Shown here: positions 1 through 11,311 of the stretch, one piece after another
Position numbering within the stretch: the stretch's first letter is position 1
Layout: each line of letters begins with the position of its first letter
NCBI GenBank assembly: GCA_017607445.1
Contig: JAEVHH010000001.1
Span: 3,100,001-3,164,000 of the forward strand
DNA from: Histoplasma ohiense
Lineage: Eukaryota > Ascomycota > Eurotiomycetes > Onygenales > Ajellomycetaceae
Length of the DNA: 64,000 bases
Direction: 5' to 3'
Notes under the pieces: generated by a model
Seen by the model: only the letters and a program-made list of their open reading frames with translations
Databases searched by the model: none
What the model was told of the DNA's origin: nothing
Position numbers and translations under genes: made by a program

Positions 1-1
1 T

Positions 2-196
2 GCCTGGGGAGTATATTACGTGGCTGGAACCCTCATATTCACGTCGATAATGGCAGTAACGGTTGCTGAGCTTGTGGTGTGGGTGTTCGTGCAGGTTGCG
101 GTGACGGCAGCTAGTAAAATGTTTGCTCTATATATCTGCTTGTTGCTGCGGAACCCCGACCCTACTGCGCATCAATTACGGGGCAATGAGGAGTAA
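2..196 (+). CDS. C-terminal fragment of an unidentified membrane protein
   Basis: An open frame enters from the left edge with its first full codon at position 2 and ends at TAA 194-196, giving about 64 residues. The visible part is strongly hydrophobic, with one long or two short membrane-spanning stretches (VYYVAGTLIF..., then ASKMFALYICLLL). It closes with a short polar tail, NPDPTAHQLRGNEE. This is the look of the cytosolic or luminal end of a polytopic protein. I do not recognise the family. The start and most of the gene lie outside the window, and the frame could also be a chance hydrophobic run, so confidence is moderate. Confidence 0.45.
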   Translation, partial: AWGVYYVAGTLIFTSIMAVTVAELVVWVFVQVAVTAASKMFALYICLLLRNPDPTAHQLRGNEE

Positions 197-1406
197 TTAA
201 GGGTCGACCTTTGAGGTTAGTGTCGAAAGCAGTACGAGTTACGACTTTGCCTGCTCGCGAAATTCAACCAACGTTTTTCAATGAACAAGCAACTTTTCTG
301 GCCATTACGACATCCTGCGAATATACGCCGTTAGCAACTTTTAACCCTGCTGTTCGAAGAAGTCATTGAGGGAAAGCAAGACTCGTGGACGGTCTGGTTG
401 TGTTCTGAAGCTTTCGTTGTTACATTCTACATATTATACTACACCTTGCAATGCCACTTGATCCATTACGCATGATGGATGATAGACAACTAGTTATCTA
501 CATTGTCAATTACTCGTAATTAAACTATTAGTTGAATACCAGAAGCCACTGGTTTTACCCAGGATTAGGGTTCTTGGGTTTTAGGCCCCTACTATGTAGA
601 GCCCTCATACCCATTACAGCATTGAGAAAACACAATCAATAAATTAAAAAAAATTCTGAAGCAGTGATCAAAGGAAATAACGTATCCAATGGATGCATTG
701 CTAATGCAATTGCGAATAAAGGTTTATTTTTACATCTTAATGTTAGATGGTGAGCTTAGTCTCCGCGGTGGATGTTGAAATAGAACCTTTTTTTGAGTTT
801 TAAGGTTAAATAAAGTTAGTTAAAACGTCAATCGCGATTCCTGCTAGACGATCCCAGCTTCTGTCTGGATTTGGCCCCGGCCAGCTGGTAAAGTCTGAGA
901 TGTGGAATGATTTACATACTAGTATTTCATATACAAGAGATGTCTAATTTACTGATATGCCGCTCTCTTTGTATCAATTCATCATCTAAACGGCCCTAAA
1001 CTACTGGTTATTGGGATTTGGGAAAGCATTATAACTTCATGGACAGTTCGATGCGAATGGGCAGAGTTATTTGATAGTGTAACTGGCAGAAAGGCGCGAG
1101 GGGAGCTATATCTAACACGTTGTTTTGGTACCATAAATTCCAAATCCACAGGACAACAAAGCTGGGTCAAATTGCAAAACAATGGTATATAAAGCCTGGA
1201 TATTTACACGCATACAGATATCTTCAAACGGAACTCCATACATTAAAGACAGCATATATTAAATTTTTTACAAGAAAAAACCAATGTAATTGTAAGACGT
1301 TTCATGCTACTTACACCACCACCCTATAACTCTGCATGTTTGTGTCAGAAATCTGCCCCATTCCATTCTCAAATATTGTTAATTGATCACCAAGCAGCTT
1401 CCATTC
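197..1406. other. Intergenic, no gene seen
   Basis: This is A+T-leaning sequence with only short, unrelated open frames on both strands. None shows a family signature or splice-site support. The right end lies just downstream of the stop codon of the SAT4-type gene and should hold its 3' untranslated region. Confidence 0.5.
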
Positions 1407-3183
1407 TCACTTAGCAGGAGGGATTTCTGCACTTGTGTTCTCAACATCTTCCTCGTATTCACCTTTGTTCCCACTCGCCGTGTGTATATATACATCAGTA
1501 GTTCTCACAATGGCTGGAAACCCTGACCGCCCAGCGGCAAGGATAGCATCTCGTCTCATATCATTTTGAGAACTAGGTTGCCTCGAAGCGCTAACTTCAA
1601 CTTTATAATGGCTTGAGGGATATCTAGTGATATGATGTTGTTCCGGTTCGGAGTGCTGGGTAGTGATGCTACTCGCATGGTGGTCATTGAGGGTGGATCG
1701 GCTTTGTCTTCGTAGGGAATGTGAGCCCATTCGAATAGGGCGGTTGGCTGAAATGTGGTCGTGTGTGTCAGGGCTGCTAGTCGGCCATTTAGGAGTCCTG
1801 AATGTTTTATATATAGATGCAAGGATTACTGTGAGAATTGGGTTTATAGTTGGTAGCGAAGTGGCTAGGACCCCAATTTGAAGTTCGATACTGGAAAGCG
1901 AATTCGGGGGTTAGTCCAGTTGCACCTTTCCCTTGGTTATTTATATGAGAAATAGTAGCAAGGAGTTTTGGGGTACAATGCAGCAGGGCAGGCAATACCT
2001 AGTCCAAAGGGTGTAATCACTTTCACTAATACCCTGTCAGCTGATGGTTTCCTCCGGAGATAGGGGATGCACATTTGCATTGTATAAACTTACCGCCACG
2101 AATCAGGAATTGCGAGCAAATTGGCTCGACGAACGATTTTCGTAATGGCGGCGCTGCATGCTCTGCATCCAATAAATTAGAGTTCCTTAGATATCGAGGG
2201 TTGTGGCAACTGATGCCGAAACAGCAATATAAGGCTTACATGTATGCAAGAGCAACAATTCCAATCAATGAAACTCGGGAATATTTGCTGGAGTTAGAAT
2301 TGTAATAAAGAGGGAGCGGTAAGGTCGATAAAATAAGATCGATTGCAGCGTTAACGGCTATTGTAGTATTAGCACAGAAAACTATCGCAGGATTCTTCGA
2401 AGCATACATACAATCGGTGACTAAGCCGATAGTCACGTAGGATTTGAGCGAAAGGCAATGAGAACCAGGTTCCAGGCTGGAGTCCCAGAGGGTAGTAGCT
2501 GGTACGCATTGGAAAATAAGTACGCTGACCGTAAGGACCGTGAAGGCCAGGACAAACACTTTTATAAGATTTAATTAGCATTTCAGAAAAACTCAATAGC
2601 TAGTAATATATTCCGATAAATAATGCTTTAGGCCCTAAATACTCACCAATCATTGCTTTAGCTGAATTCCGAATATTGACTTGGCTTATAGTCCGAAGCA
2701 TAAAAAAGCCGACGGATATTTTGACCGCGTTGATTCCAAGAAGTCCAAATATCTCATGGATATATCCTATCTTTGCCAGGTATTCGCGGTCCTCGGAGCT
2801 AAGGAATAAAATATAGCATCCCAAGCCACTGTGTGATTCTCCTATGAAACAAGCGAGGACGATAATTGAACATATCTAGATAAGGTTGTTAGTGAGCCGA
2901 CTCAAACAATAGTTAGTATGTTGGAGTGAAAGTAGTTTGGAAGTCTCACCGTGGCAAAAAATATGACATAGTCATCATACCAATAATGCCTCTCGATCTG
3001 GCCACGGCAATAACATCGCAAAACAACTATAAGGATGGATAACCCGGTGAGACACCCCGATAGACCCAAAACCAAAGATGCACGACATTCATCCACGGGT
3101 GAATGTTCCGATGAGAAGGGATTTGTCCAAGCACCATATTTACCCGTGAGTGTTAATAACGACATGATATCTTCATATACCAC
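1407..3183 (-). CDS. SAT4/fungal rhodopsin-domain integral membrane protein
   Basis: This is a polytopic membrane protein of the fungal rhodopsin-domain (SAT4, PTH11-like) family, whose members are seven-helix plasma-membrane proteins, often receptor-like. My exon model on the minus strand is 2950-3183, 2647-2875, 2240-2558, 2094-2162, 1999-2025 and 1407-1890. All joins keep frame and give 453 residues. Family landmarks appear in order: RCYCRGQIERHYWYDDYVI before the second helix, VKISVGFFMLR, FQCVPATTLWD with a Cys ending the extracellular loop, DLILSTLPLPL, and SDYTLWTSIELQIGVLATSLP followed by a polar cytosolic tail. The 27-nt exon at 1999-2025 is needed to restore the WTSIE motif, using an acceptor ending TATTAG. 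Nothing is broken, so the gene looks functional. Ligand and role cannot be told from sequence. Confidence 0.85.
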
Positions 3184-4511
3184 ACCCCCAAAGCAATATT
3201 TCCTCCCTGAAAGTGTAAGGCACCATTTTGGTGATTATTTGGAGAAGAAAAATGCAAGGAATTTAATCATTTTCTGGCGTGCTCATGAGAACTCATGGTT
3301 GTTAAAAGCGTTTGTTCCACGCGATCCTACCTGCATCGGAGTGTGCCGAGGTTGGTGGTGCTCCGGGGACATCCTGCAAAGAAAGAGTGCCACAATTCTT
3401 TGTTGCTGTAGATCTCTTATCTATCAGCTAATCAGGTCTCCATTTCCATCCAGTTTAAATCAGAACGCAGGAAAGCGAAAGGGAGGAGTGCGTTCGGGAA
3501 CAAGGACGAGATCCAACCAGATTTTTTACCAGAGCGTGGCTGTTTGTCCTTCACTGAATCAGCCCGAAGGCACATGTACTGTCCACGTACATGCATTAAT
3601 GGCGGAATCAATGGAGAGAATCATATCAACAAATTATTCCAGAATCCACGTGGGATTCAGTAGCGATTACATGCCCCTATTCATTGCTGCAGCTTCGAAT
3701 CTATTTTCCTGGAGAACAGACGTGCAAGAGAACTTTTGGCACAATGTAATTGCTGGAAAAGGAAAATGGACAAATATTCAATTAAACGGATCTGTCCTCA
3801 AAAGGGGTGAGAAGAAAGAAAATGCGCCGTAGATTTCAAGCTTCATTGTCAAGGCTCACCGATAGTGCTGGAATGTAGCTGCAGCGTCCATAACCTATCC
3901 TTCATCTTTTTGTGATGACGCTTTAATAGCATATGTAGGAGTTATTCGAGCGACTGCGAGCGACCACGGATGGATCACTTCGAGGCTGTATCCTGAGAAA
4001 AGGTGGTGCTATTATCACTCCCGCCACCAAGTCGAGGCAAAACCCTGCTTACTTAGTATGCATGTGGTAAACCGATGAATGAATGGGAGATGCAGATCGG
4101 GTATTGACATGTCACATTTCATGATTCGTATATCAAACGACATTGGCTCCGGGACTTGCAAACGCTTTTTCGAAAGCACATTAAGTTTGAGCCCAAATTT
4201 GTGATCGCTGTCATTCGGGAGCGAAAAAAGTTTATTTTACCAATGTGTCTACCCAAGAGTAACGCAATGAAACGAGAATAACACGAAGAGGTATCTTGCC
4301 CAGCTTCCCTTGATAAGTTTAAAGCCCCGTCGTATTCGTGCATCTGCGTACGTTACTACATGCCGAACAGGCCTGAGGCAGTAATCCACGCAACGTCAAT
4401 CGAATATAAGTCAAACGTTCAATGTTTTAACCTAACTTGAAACTTTCCCTGGCGAGCTGACAAGCCGTATGATATTGCTTGCCTGTCAAGCGCTCAATAG
4501 GATGTCCCTTT
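3184..4511. other. Intergenic, promoter side of the SAT4-type gene
   Basis: No recognisable gene. The longest plus-strand open frame (3035-3832, 265 codons) begins inside the antisense of SAT4 exon 1 and has no family features, so I treat it as chance. Promoter elements of the minus-strand gene should lie near 3184-3500. Confidence 0.4.
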
Positions 4512-5790
4512 CAACGGCCATCCGCCTTCGCGAGTTTGCGGTAGAACTCATCATATGTTGGAGGTTCAACAATGGAATTGCCTTGGGCCTCAGTATTCAA
4601 CGTACCGTTAGTACCAGTACTTTTTGTAGGTATACCTTTGCTCAATCGGCCCAAAATTAGTCGAGTGGTAGGCCTCAAGCACGGGAGTGTCGCAGCTTGG
4701 ACTCTTCACCGTATCTCCGTATCTGCCATTAGGTTCCTCGCCACAACCTTGGCCTCCATGCCTAAGTCCGGCTTTCAGCCGCTCTTCTCGGATGTTGAGA
4801 CAGTACTGGTACTGGATTAGCTTCATTCGTACTTTCAATCGACAGTTGAGCAAGGCCAAAAGGGAAAGCAATGTCTTTTGAGGCTGCCTTTGTCCCCTCG
4901 AACCAAGAATCTTAAATGCTTTTCATCAGGATTGATATTTACCGTTCCCCTGGTAGTAGCTAAAATCTGATCATAGTGGGGAAGTGAAGTGAGCGAGTCA
5001 TTGTACTCCATCTGGGAAGCAACAGAGTTTGTTGTTCTCTTCGCGATACCAAGCAAATGGACAACTTGATCAATAATATTGCTCCCTGATCGTATACGGT
5101 GCTACCTCCAGGAATTTTTTTTCGTTTTCCAACTACCAGTCGTGGGAATCTCAGGGGGATGGCGATCAAAATGGGTTTCAAATTCAGCAACTCGGTCAAG
5201 AGCACCGTTGTTCACCAATTCCGAGGTTGCAGCAAAATCGGCATCCCATCTGCGAGAAATGGGAAATCCAATTCAGAGTTTAATATGTGCCAAAGGATAT
5301 ATATGTGGCGATATACGCGGATGCGATCAAGCATTTTGATAACACCACCAGTTCATCTGCTTCCTGATGCGTGGGTGTAAACAGCTCCTCAACGATGACT
5401 ATGAAATAGCGAGGAGAAAAAGGACGAATTAGCACACACACACACACACACACACACAAATATATATATATATATATATATATAAGGGAGTAGACTCGCA
5501 GACGACATACCATACTTTCCACCTTCCAATGCCAGTTCGGCGAGAGCAAAATGAGTACCAGGCGTAGTTGCCACGAGCGCTCCATCAACTCCAGCGTCTT
5601 TGACCATCGATTCCGCTGGCATATAGCTTTTGATACCTGGATAGTCCCTGTCATCTTCAGGTTTTGGAGTTCTCTGCACCACCGCTTAGAGAGTGAATTC
5701 CGGCACAGCGCTCGTGAACGGAAAACGAAATTATAAGCCTTTGAAGTCCGTCATATGCAGAATCGAGGCCCCAAATATATTATATCTGAA
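4512..5790 (-). pseudogene. Decayed Gfo/Idh/MocA-type NAD(P)-dependent oxidoreductase
   Basis: Reading the minus strand across several frames gives the whole order of this sugar/inositol dehydrogenase-like family. PEFTL then AVVQRT are separated by TAA at 5686-5688. Next come the VDGALVATTPGTHFALAELALEGGKY segment of the Rossmann domain, an intron (about 5395-5516), VEELFTPTHQEADELV, RWDADFAATSEL, PGGSTVYDQGA, IDQVVHLLGIAKR, EERLKAGLRHGGQG and finally PTYDEFYRKLAKA. Breaks are the in-frame stop, a one-base slip at the A8 run (about 5114-5121), a missing base near 5075, and another frame change near 4600. The EKP motif with its catalytic Lys reads EEL. The A8 slip alone could be a sequencing error, but all four together argue for a dead gene. 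The GxGxxG start is not legible. Confidence 0.8.
5433..5484. repeat. (CA)n/(TA)n compound microsatellite
   Basis: Thirteen CA dinucleotides are followed at once by about twelve TA dinucleotides. The tract lies within the intron of the oxidoreductase pseudogene, whose donor GTATGT and acceptor TTTCATAG flank it. Confidence 0.95.
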
Positions 5791-6177
5791 TTCAAAAATT
5801 CAATGTATGGGGATATGAATGCTTATCAGTTCACCAGATCAGAAACTGATTCACGAAATGAGGGACCTTGCTCTGTTCCGCGAGGTTGAGAAGCACTCTC
5901 CACAGTTCCTCAGCGCTGTAAATTCACACCAATGACGGATCACCCTAGTAAACTAGCTACTGAATTTAATTTCGGCTTGTTTGCGAGATCTCTGACGTCT
6001 GAGAGAGAGCACAGGTGCAACTAACGCGGAGTAAACCCCACCACTAGTGTAATGTCCCGAGCCTTGTCGTGTTTGAAAACTTGGCGTCATCCCGAACACC
6101 AACCTCCGATGTTTCATCGGGCCATCAATATCTCCTGTTACTTCTTTCCCAGGCCTCGCCTGGTATCACTAACCACC
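5791..6177. other. Intergenic between the oxidoreductase relic and the methyltransferase gene
   Basis: No open frame with a recognisable family. The right part is the probable 3' untranslated region of the methyltransferase gene, which ends at 6178. Confidence 0.4.
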
Positions 6178-7423
6178 CTAGAGTTTGCTATCAGGCCTTT
6201 TGTCAATTCCAACGCATCGAGTTATTTCCACTCCATCCTGTAAAGGTAAGTCAGCATGTGAGGTTCTCCACCTTTTTCTCGGTCACAAAAGGGGGCTACG
6301 AGGCAAGCGTGGAATTTTGATCGCGTTGGAGTCGGATGAGAAACTCACGGGTTCTCCGGTAGGCTCAAAGCTATTTACCAGCCTGCTCTCATAGATCAAA
6401 TTTGGGTTACCAAAAATATCAACTGCCGCCAATGCCTTATCTCTTGTGTTTCCATAGCGGTTGACGACGGTAGTGGAAAATCCATCAACATCGTACCCTC
6501 TTGATGGTGCTGAATTGGCCGCCGTCGCTCTCTTTTCCTCAACGCTGCTCCGCACATATTTAAGGTATGGTGGGTTGCCAGGAGAGATGACATTGTCTGC
6601 TGCCAAAACACTCCCAGGCAGGATCATGCCAAGCTGCTCGCAGAGCTTCAAATCAGCTACGTATGCTGGTTTATAATGGTCCAGAAACAGCATATCGATG
6701 TGACTAATCATGCCGCTGCTCTTCAGGTTGAAAAGAGAGACATCGCTAGTTCCAATGACGACTTTGACAAAATCGCCAAGCCCAGCCAGGTCCAACAGCA
6801 TTCTAGAAACTGCAACGAAAATAGGGTTTCTTTCCAAACTATAGTATACCTCCCCTCCCGCGCGGCGAGCTGCATCCCCAAAGAGGACGGTAGAATACCC
6901 TACATAGCCTCCTAGTTCAACCATTACCTTCGGTTTAGCTGCAGCTATCAAGTCGGTGACGATGGAACCTTTAGCCGAGCCGACGTTCATGAGGTAATTT
7001 TTCTGTCTCGCATATTGATCGATTGCGGCTATGACATTTGGAGGAGACCCTCGAAGCTCTTCAAAATTAGGCAGGTTGTATATATAGCGCAGCAATTCGA
7101 TTTCTCTTCCGTCATCTCCCTGAACCCAGTGGATGTTAGCGAATGCATTATGTTTACTTTAGGGAGTACTGACATGGACGGCCGGTTTTGGCAAATATGG
7201 ACGGTCGACAGCTCTCATTTCACGAGCCGGTTGCAAACCTTTCTAAATACCGACAGGATGAGATCCTCTACCTTCAAATAATATCGGCGTATAGTTTTAT
7301 ACCATGACAGAGAGCAAAATGGGCGGGACTCACCTGTTTATGTAGCAAATTGTCCCTTTCAACTACCCGATATCGGGATTCTCCTCGGAATATGCAACGT
7401 ATGCAACATCGTAATGGCGCCAT
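6178..7423 (-). CDS. Catechol O-methyltransferase-like SAM-dependent enzyme
   Basis: It is predicted to transfer a methyl group from S-adenosylmethionine to a catechol-type hydroxyl in a Mg2+-dependent reaction in the cytosol. The minus-strand exons are 7334-7423, 6349-7119 and 6178-6237, all in phase 0, giving 306 residues. Landmarks of the family are GDDGREIELLRYIYNLP, the helix with YLMNVGSAKG, the SAM-binding loop VELGGYVGYST, an acidic residue after EVYYSLERNP, LFLDHYKPAYVADL, and the metal-site Asp-Asn in AADNVISPG. The last exon supplies DGVEITRC directly after FEPTGEP; without it the reading frame runs into unrelated residues. No defect is seen. Its neighbour is a dead sugar-type dehydrogenase and then a receptor-like membrane protein, so it may be part of an eroding accessory cluster, but that is inference. 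The substrate is unknown. Confidence 0.88.
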
Positions 7424-9200
7424 CCGGGACCCAAGCCCATGCGAATAACAACTTGAATTTTTGTTTCCTGCTGAACTCAGATGTGTAAAAAGGACGTGCA
7501 GGGATCTTTTTCATTGGCCATATCCTCACTGCTTAACTTCCGGTAATGCCAACACTATTTATGGGGCTGATTCCAATAAAGTTTCAGCTACCCTCGCTGC
7601 CCAATGGGGTAACCAATTCAAATTTATTTTTGACTCGAAACGGAGTACTCATTTTGCTCCATCTACTATCTATCTAGCAATTTCTTGTCTTCGAATCCTC
7701 TCCTCTTCCGCGTTCATGATTTGTTTACTAGTGCTAGAACTATCTATGAGTGCACTAGCTGTCCCGCCTCATTCGTTGCTTACGCTCTTTGATAGAAAAC
7801 TTCCGGTTACACGATCATGACTCGGCTCTACTCTCAGAGAAGTCCGGCTGTTTTCAGCTTCTTCAGCTTCTTCAGCTTCTTCAGCTTCTTCAGCAGCCGT
7901 GGAACGTATTTTCTTTGATCTCGAGCCTGCCGAGGGCCGGGGAGGGTGAAGGATATATGACCTGGATCAATGCTGATCATACACTTTGCGCAGTCGTGAC
8001 CCACGCACAAAAGAAGAAGAATGACCAAGGGGTTTCTGCAAGCCACCCGCACCCCGGTTGTATCGTGTTATTAATTGTGCAGAGACCGAAGGACTTCTGG
8101 CAAGACGAACGACTGACAAAAGCGGACAAGGGTATTTGAACTAGGAACCCCTGGTGGCACATTATTTCCCATCATACCCACCAGTATGTCTTGGAGTTTA
8201 CAAGATCGACAACAGTACTCCGTAAATATTGGTTCATCGGAGGAAGTTTAACGACGATGTGCAGTACCTGGACGAGGCAGATATAACCGCTCTTGGAATA
8301 AAAATACAATTTGTTCAACGATGCCCACATTCTTGTCAATGTAACGTGGATGCCTTTCTGCGCTTGGCCCTAAAATCCACTGCTGATGAAGATAAACCCC
8401 CGATGCCTAAGACAAGTTAAGCTCCCCATCGCGACAAGGATTGAGTACGGAAACTTTGGCTGCCAAACGACCATAAACCGAACGGGTGATTGGAATTCCG
8501 CCGCCCCTTTCTACAAAAATTGCAGTTACAGTAGCACGTAGGATGTAACCCAACGGAAACCGCTTGTTTTGTGAAGATTAGAGCGAAATCTTCAAATAGC
8601 CTCAACATGTATGAATAGTTTATGTGGAACAGTTGTAAGCATTATAAATTTGATTATTTCTAACAAGCTACCTTCCTGATGCGCTGGCATCTTGGGGATA
8701 AGCTAGGTTTTGAGAGGGCGACATAAAGAAAAATATGGTGGTGGTGACAGGAAATAGAGAGGTGTTTTTGAAGCGCAGAAGACAGAGCGACAAGAAATCA
8801 AGTGCGAATTGTAGTGTTTGTACTTGTGCCCTTGTCAATGCACAACAGGCCACTGGAAGATGAATAAAAAACTATTTGGATCTCACATGTCTAAGCAAAA
8901 GCACCGTGAACAAGGGGGTCTGTGGAAAGAGGTTTTGAAATTATTTACGCATCGGGGCGATGTTGGACAAATGGTATCCTTGATTTGATTATTGATGACC
9001 ATGAAAATGCTGACTTTCCTGCAGATGAAAACGCCTGTATGGAACAGAACAAACGGAAATAAGTTGTGAAAGGAAATAGCGCACTTTGGAAGTGCGGGTA
9101 TGTAAAATGCGAAAATTGGCGGTCGCGAGATTCATGCCAGGAAAGAGAAATATATACTAAAAGAAAAAAGAAAAGAAAGACAATAGTGGTGAATAATCAG
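7424..9200. other. Intergenic, no gene seen
   Basis: Only short frames on both strands, none resembling a known family. It contains a 9-bp tandem repeat near 7,850. The left end is the promoter side of the methyltransferase gene and the right end is the 3' side of the kelch gene. Confidence 0.45.
7851..7895. repeat. Tandem repeat of a 9-bp unit (TTCTTCAGC)
   Basis: About five head-to-tail copies of TTCTTCAGC. The period of nine keeps frame in either direction, which explains the LQLLQLLQ and KKLKKLKK runs of the chance open frames across it. Confidence 0.9.
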
Positions 9201-11311
9201 TTATTCTTTGCGTGGCTGCGGAGGGGACATAGGTGAGTCAAGTTCAAATACCGGAGTAGGGCGTCCTTCGCTTTGCGACTCAAGCTCATACCGGGATGGT
9301 ACTTCTGTTTGAGCTGACAGTTCTCTGGGGCGTTGTTCGACGCGCATGTATGGGCTATCCTTCTTGTCAGTAAGGACTGGCTGAGACGAGTCTGGCTCGG
9401 GATAGTAAACCGAAGGAGCTGTCGGAACAGCTGGGGAGGCATTGAATCGATCGCCCGTATTCTTCTTCCGTTTGCTTCTTCTAAGAAAGAAAATAGCCCC
9501 GGCGATGACGGCGACTCCTCCAACGCCACCAACAACTCCACCGGCAATTGCGCCTGCATTAGAGGACTTCTTGGATGAAGGGGGAGTTATCGGTTGAGAA
9601 GTTCCGGTTGGTTCTGATGGGAGCGGCTTCTCTGTTATCTCAGGTTTCCTGGATACAGTTTGAGAAAATATATGTTCAAGCTGACTATTAGGCCATCCTC
9701 CCTCCGGTTCCTTCAATGTAGCTTTACCGGTTCCACTGTGTTCGGTAAAGTGGTTAGTCTGGAGAAGAAGGATGAGGTATGCAAATCAGGAAGAAAGAAG
9801 CAACGTACTCGCCGCCAACCACATCAGAGACCACCCGAGGAACAGAGTATGTTGTTTCGCGTTCGAATTGCTTTTCCCATCGAAAGTTGCTGGTATCAAG
9901 CACTCGGATTGGTGGATAATTTCTACTGCATCCCTTTTGTACTTTGTCATCTTTCCGAGTGGTACCCCCAATTACTACCATCTCTCCGTCTTTCCAGGTG
10001 ACACATTTATGGCTGTCGCGACCAACGCCATCTGCTTTCCACGGTTCTAGGCCAGTCGTCGGTGCACGTATCCAACGAAAGGATGGGAGAGTCAGGACAT
10101 AAAGATCATTATATGAGGTTGCATTCTCTATGGTACGGCTGCGACCGCCGTACATGTGCACTTGAAACGAAGAATCGTCTGGCGCGGAAGAAACAGCGGT
10201 GCAAAATGCAGTTCTCGGCTTCGGGATATCGCCAGTAGCTCCAATTTCGTACCTGTTCAACTAGTCAGCTTCGGTATTCCGGTTTGGAATAAAGAGACTT
10301 TTTAACTAAAGAAAGTCGTACCAGGTTCTCGAGTCAATGTCATAAACACCGATTTTATCCATTGCCCTCAAATCTTGGCTCGTTGCGGTTGTATTTGTTC
10401 CTTTTTTTGATGTCTTTCGAATGCGTTAGCCTTGGCAAATAACAGAATCCGTGTTGCGACAGCCAAAATCGCACATACATCATAACCACCAAAAGCAACC
10501 AGTATTCCATTCTTCCCTAGCCGTACATATTCCATCCCACCATTAGCGATCCGGGGTTCTCCGACCGCGTCATTTCCTTCCACTTTAGTCACGTTTGTCC
10601 ATTGAAGGTCTGCGCTATCCGTCGCGTTGAAGACCAAAGTTCCCGTGATGGGCATGTCCCAGCCTCCGGTATAGAAAGAAAGATTGGATTCCGGCGCAAT
10701 GGCGGAGAGCCCGGCAAACCGCTTCCCCAGATTTAGCTTGCCGCCGGCGACTGTTGCGCGACTCCATGTCCCATCTTCTGCGTTGTATGACCACATCCAA
10801 TCATACCTGTTTGAACTCCCAAGGCCAGCATATATGTATATGGAATTTTGAGCGGCCAAAAATGCTCCCCCGGAAAATTCATGGGGCGCCGAACTTGGAA
10901 TATCTGTGTTATGCAAAGTATTTGGGGAGATACCGCCTTCAACGTTAAAGGTGGTATTGAGATCGAGCCAATAGAGTTGGTTCACTTTAATGTTATCAAT
11001 TAGCAATGAATGTATTTGTAGACAAGGGTTCAAAATACCAAAAGCTTCATTGTGTCCGTCTTGGATAGTCACTTTCCCTGCCATCAAAAACACTAAGTTA
11101 CCAAGCAGGACAGCTTTTTCACCAGTTAGCATCACTACCAGATACATGTACTGTACAAACATTGAGTCCAGTGAGGGTGAAAGTTCGGCTTACTTCTGCC
11201 TTCCGTAAAACCACAGAGGTCGCCAGATGATCGCGGCACAAGAGTTTCCTCTCCAAGGCATCCCGCAAGGAGTAAAAAAGGGGCAAGACATGATCTAATT
11301 GAGAATCGCAT
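9201..11311 (-). CDS. Kelch-repeat protein with signal peptide and single membrane anchor
   Basis: This is a surface or secretory-pathway protein with a beta-propeller, typical of fungal wall-anchored kelch proteins. My minus-strand model has exons 11194-11311, 11039-11077, 10475-10984, 10322-10373, 9809-10252 and 9201-9735, all in frame, for 565 residues. It starts MRFSIRSCLAPFLLLAGCLG, a clear signal peptide. Kelch-type blades follow: IYIYAGLGSSNRYDWMWSYN, LSFYTGGWDM, GILVAFGGYD, KIGVYDIDSRTWYEIGATG, VHMYGGRSR with NDLYVLTLPSFRWI, and MVVIGG with IRVLDT. After TLKEPEGGW comes a Ser/Pro-rich stalk, a Gly/Ala/Val membrane helix near residues 448-472, the stop-transfer RRSKRKK, and a cytosolic tail rich in Pro, Ser and Tyr. 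The donor at 10474 (GTGCGA) and the 54-nt second intron are my choices to keep frame. The role is unknown. Confidence 0.85.

Noticed and set aside
3035..3832. 265-codon plus-strand frame
   Set aside because: It starts within the antisense of a well-supported exon, has no domain-like pattern, and its composition is irregular. Probably chance.
4350..4372. CCGAACAGGCCTGA resembling the reverse complement of CAGGGCCTGTTCGG at 55,190
   Set aside because: The match is only about a dozen bases with no similarity beyond it and no target duplication. Likely coincidence.
7851..7895. Possible CRISPR-like or coding Leu/Gln repeat
   Set aside because: A simple 9-bp tandem repeat without spacers, in fungal nuclear DNA. 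The repeat peptides come from the period only.
8098..8190. tRNA-like B-box (AGTTCAAATACC on the minus strand) near a short hairpin
   Set aside because: The T-arm stem does not pair, no A box or cloverleaf can be built, and no terminator follows. At best an old tRNA-derived scrap.
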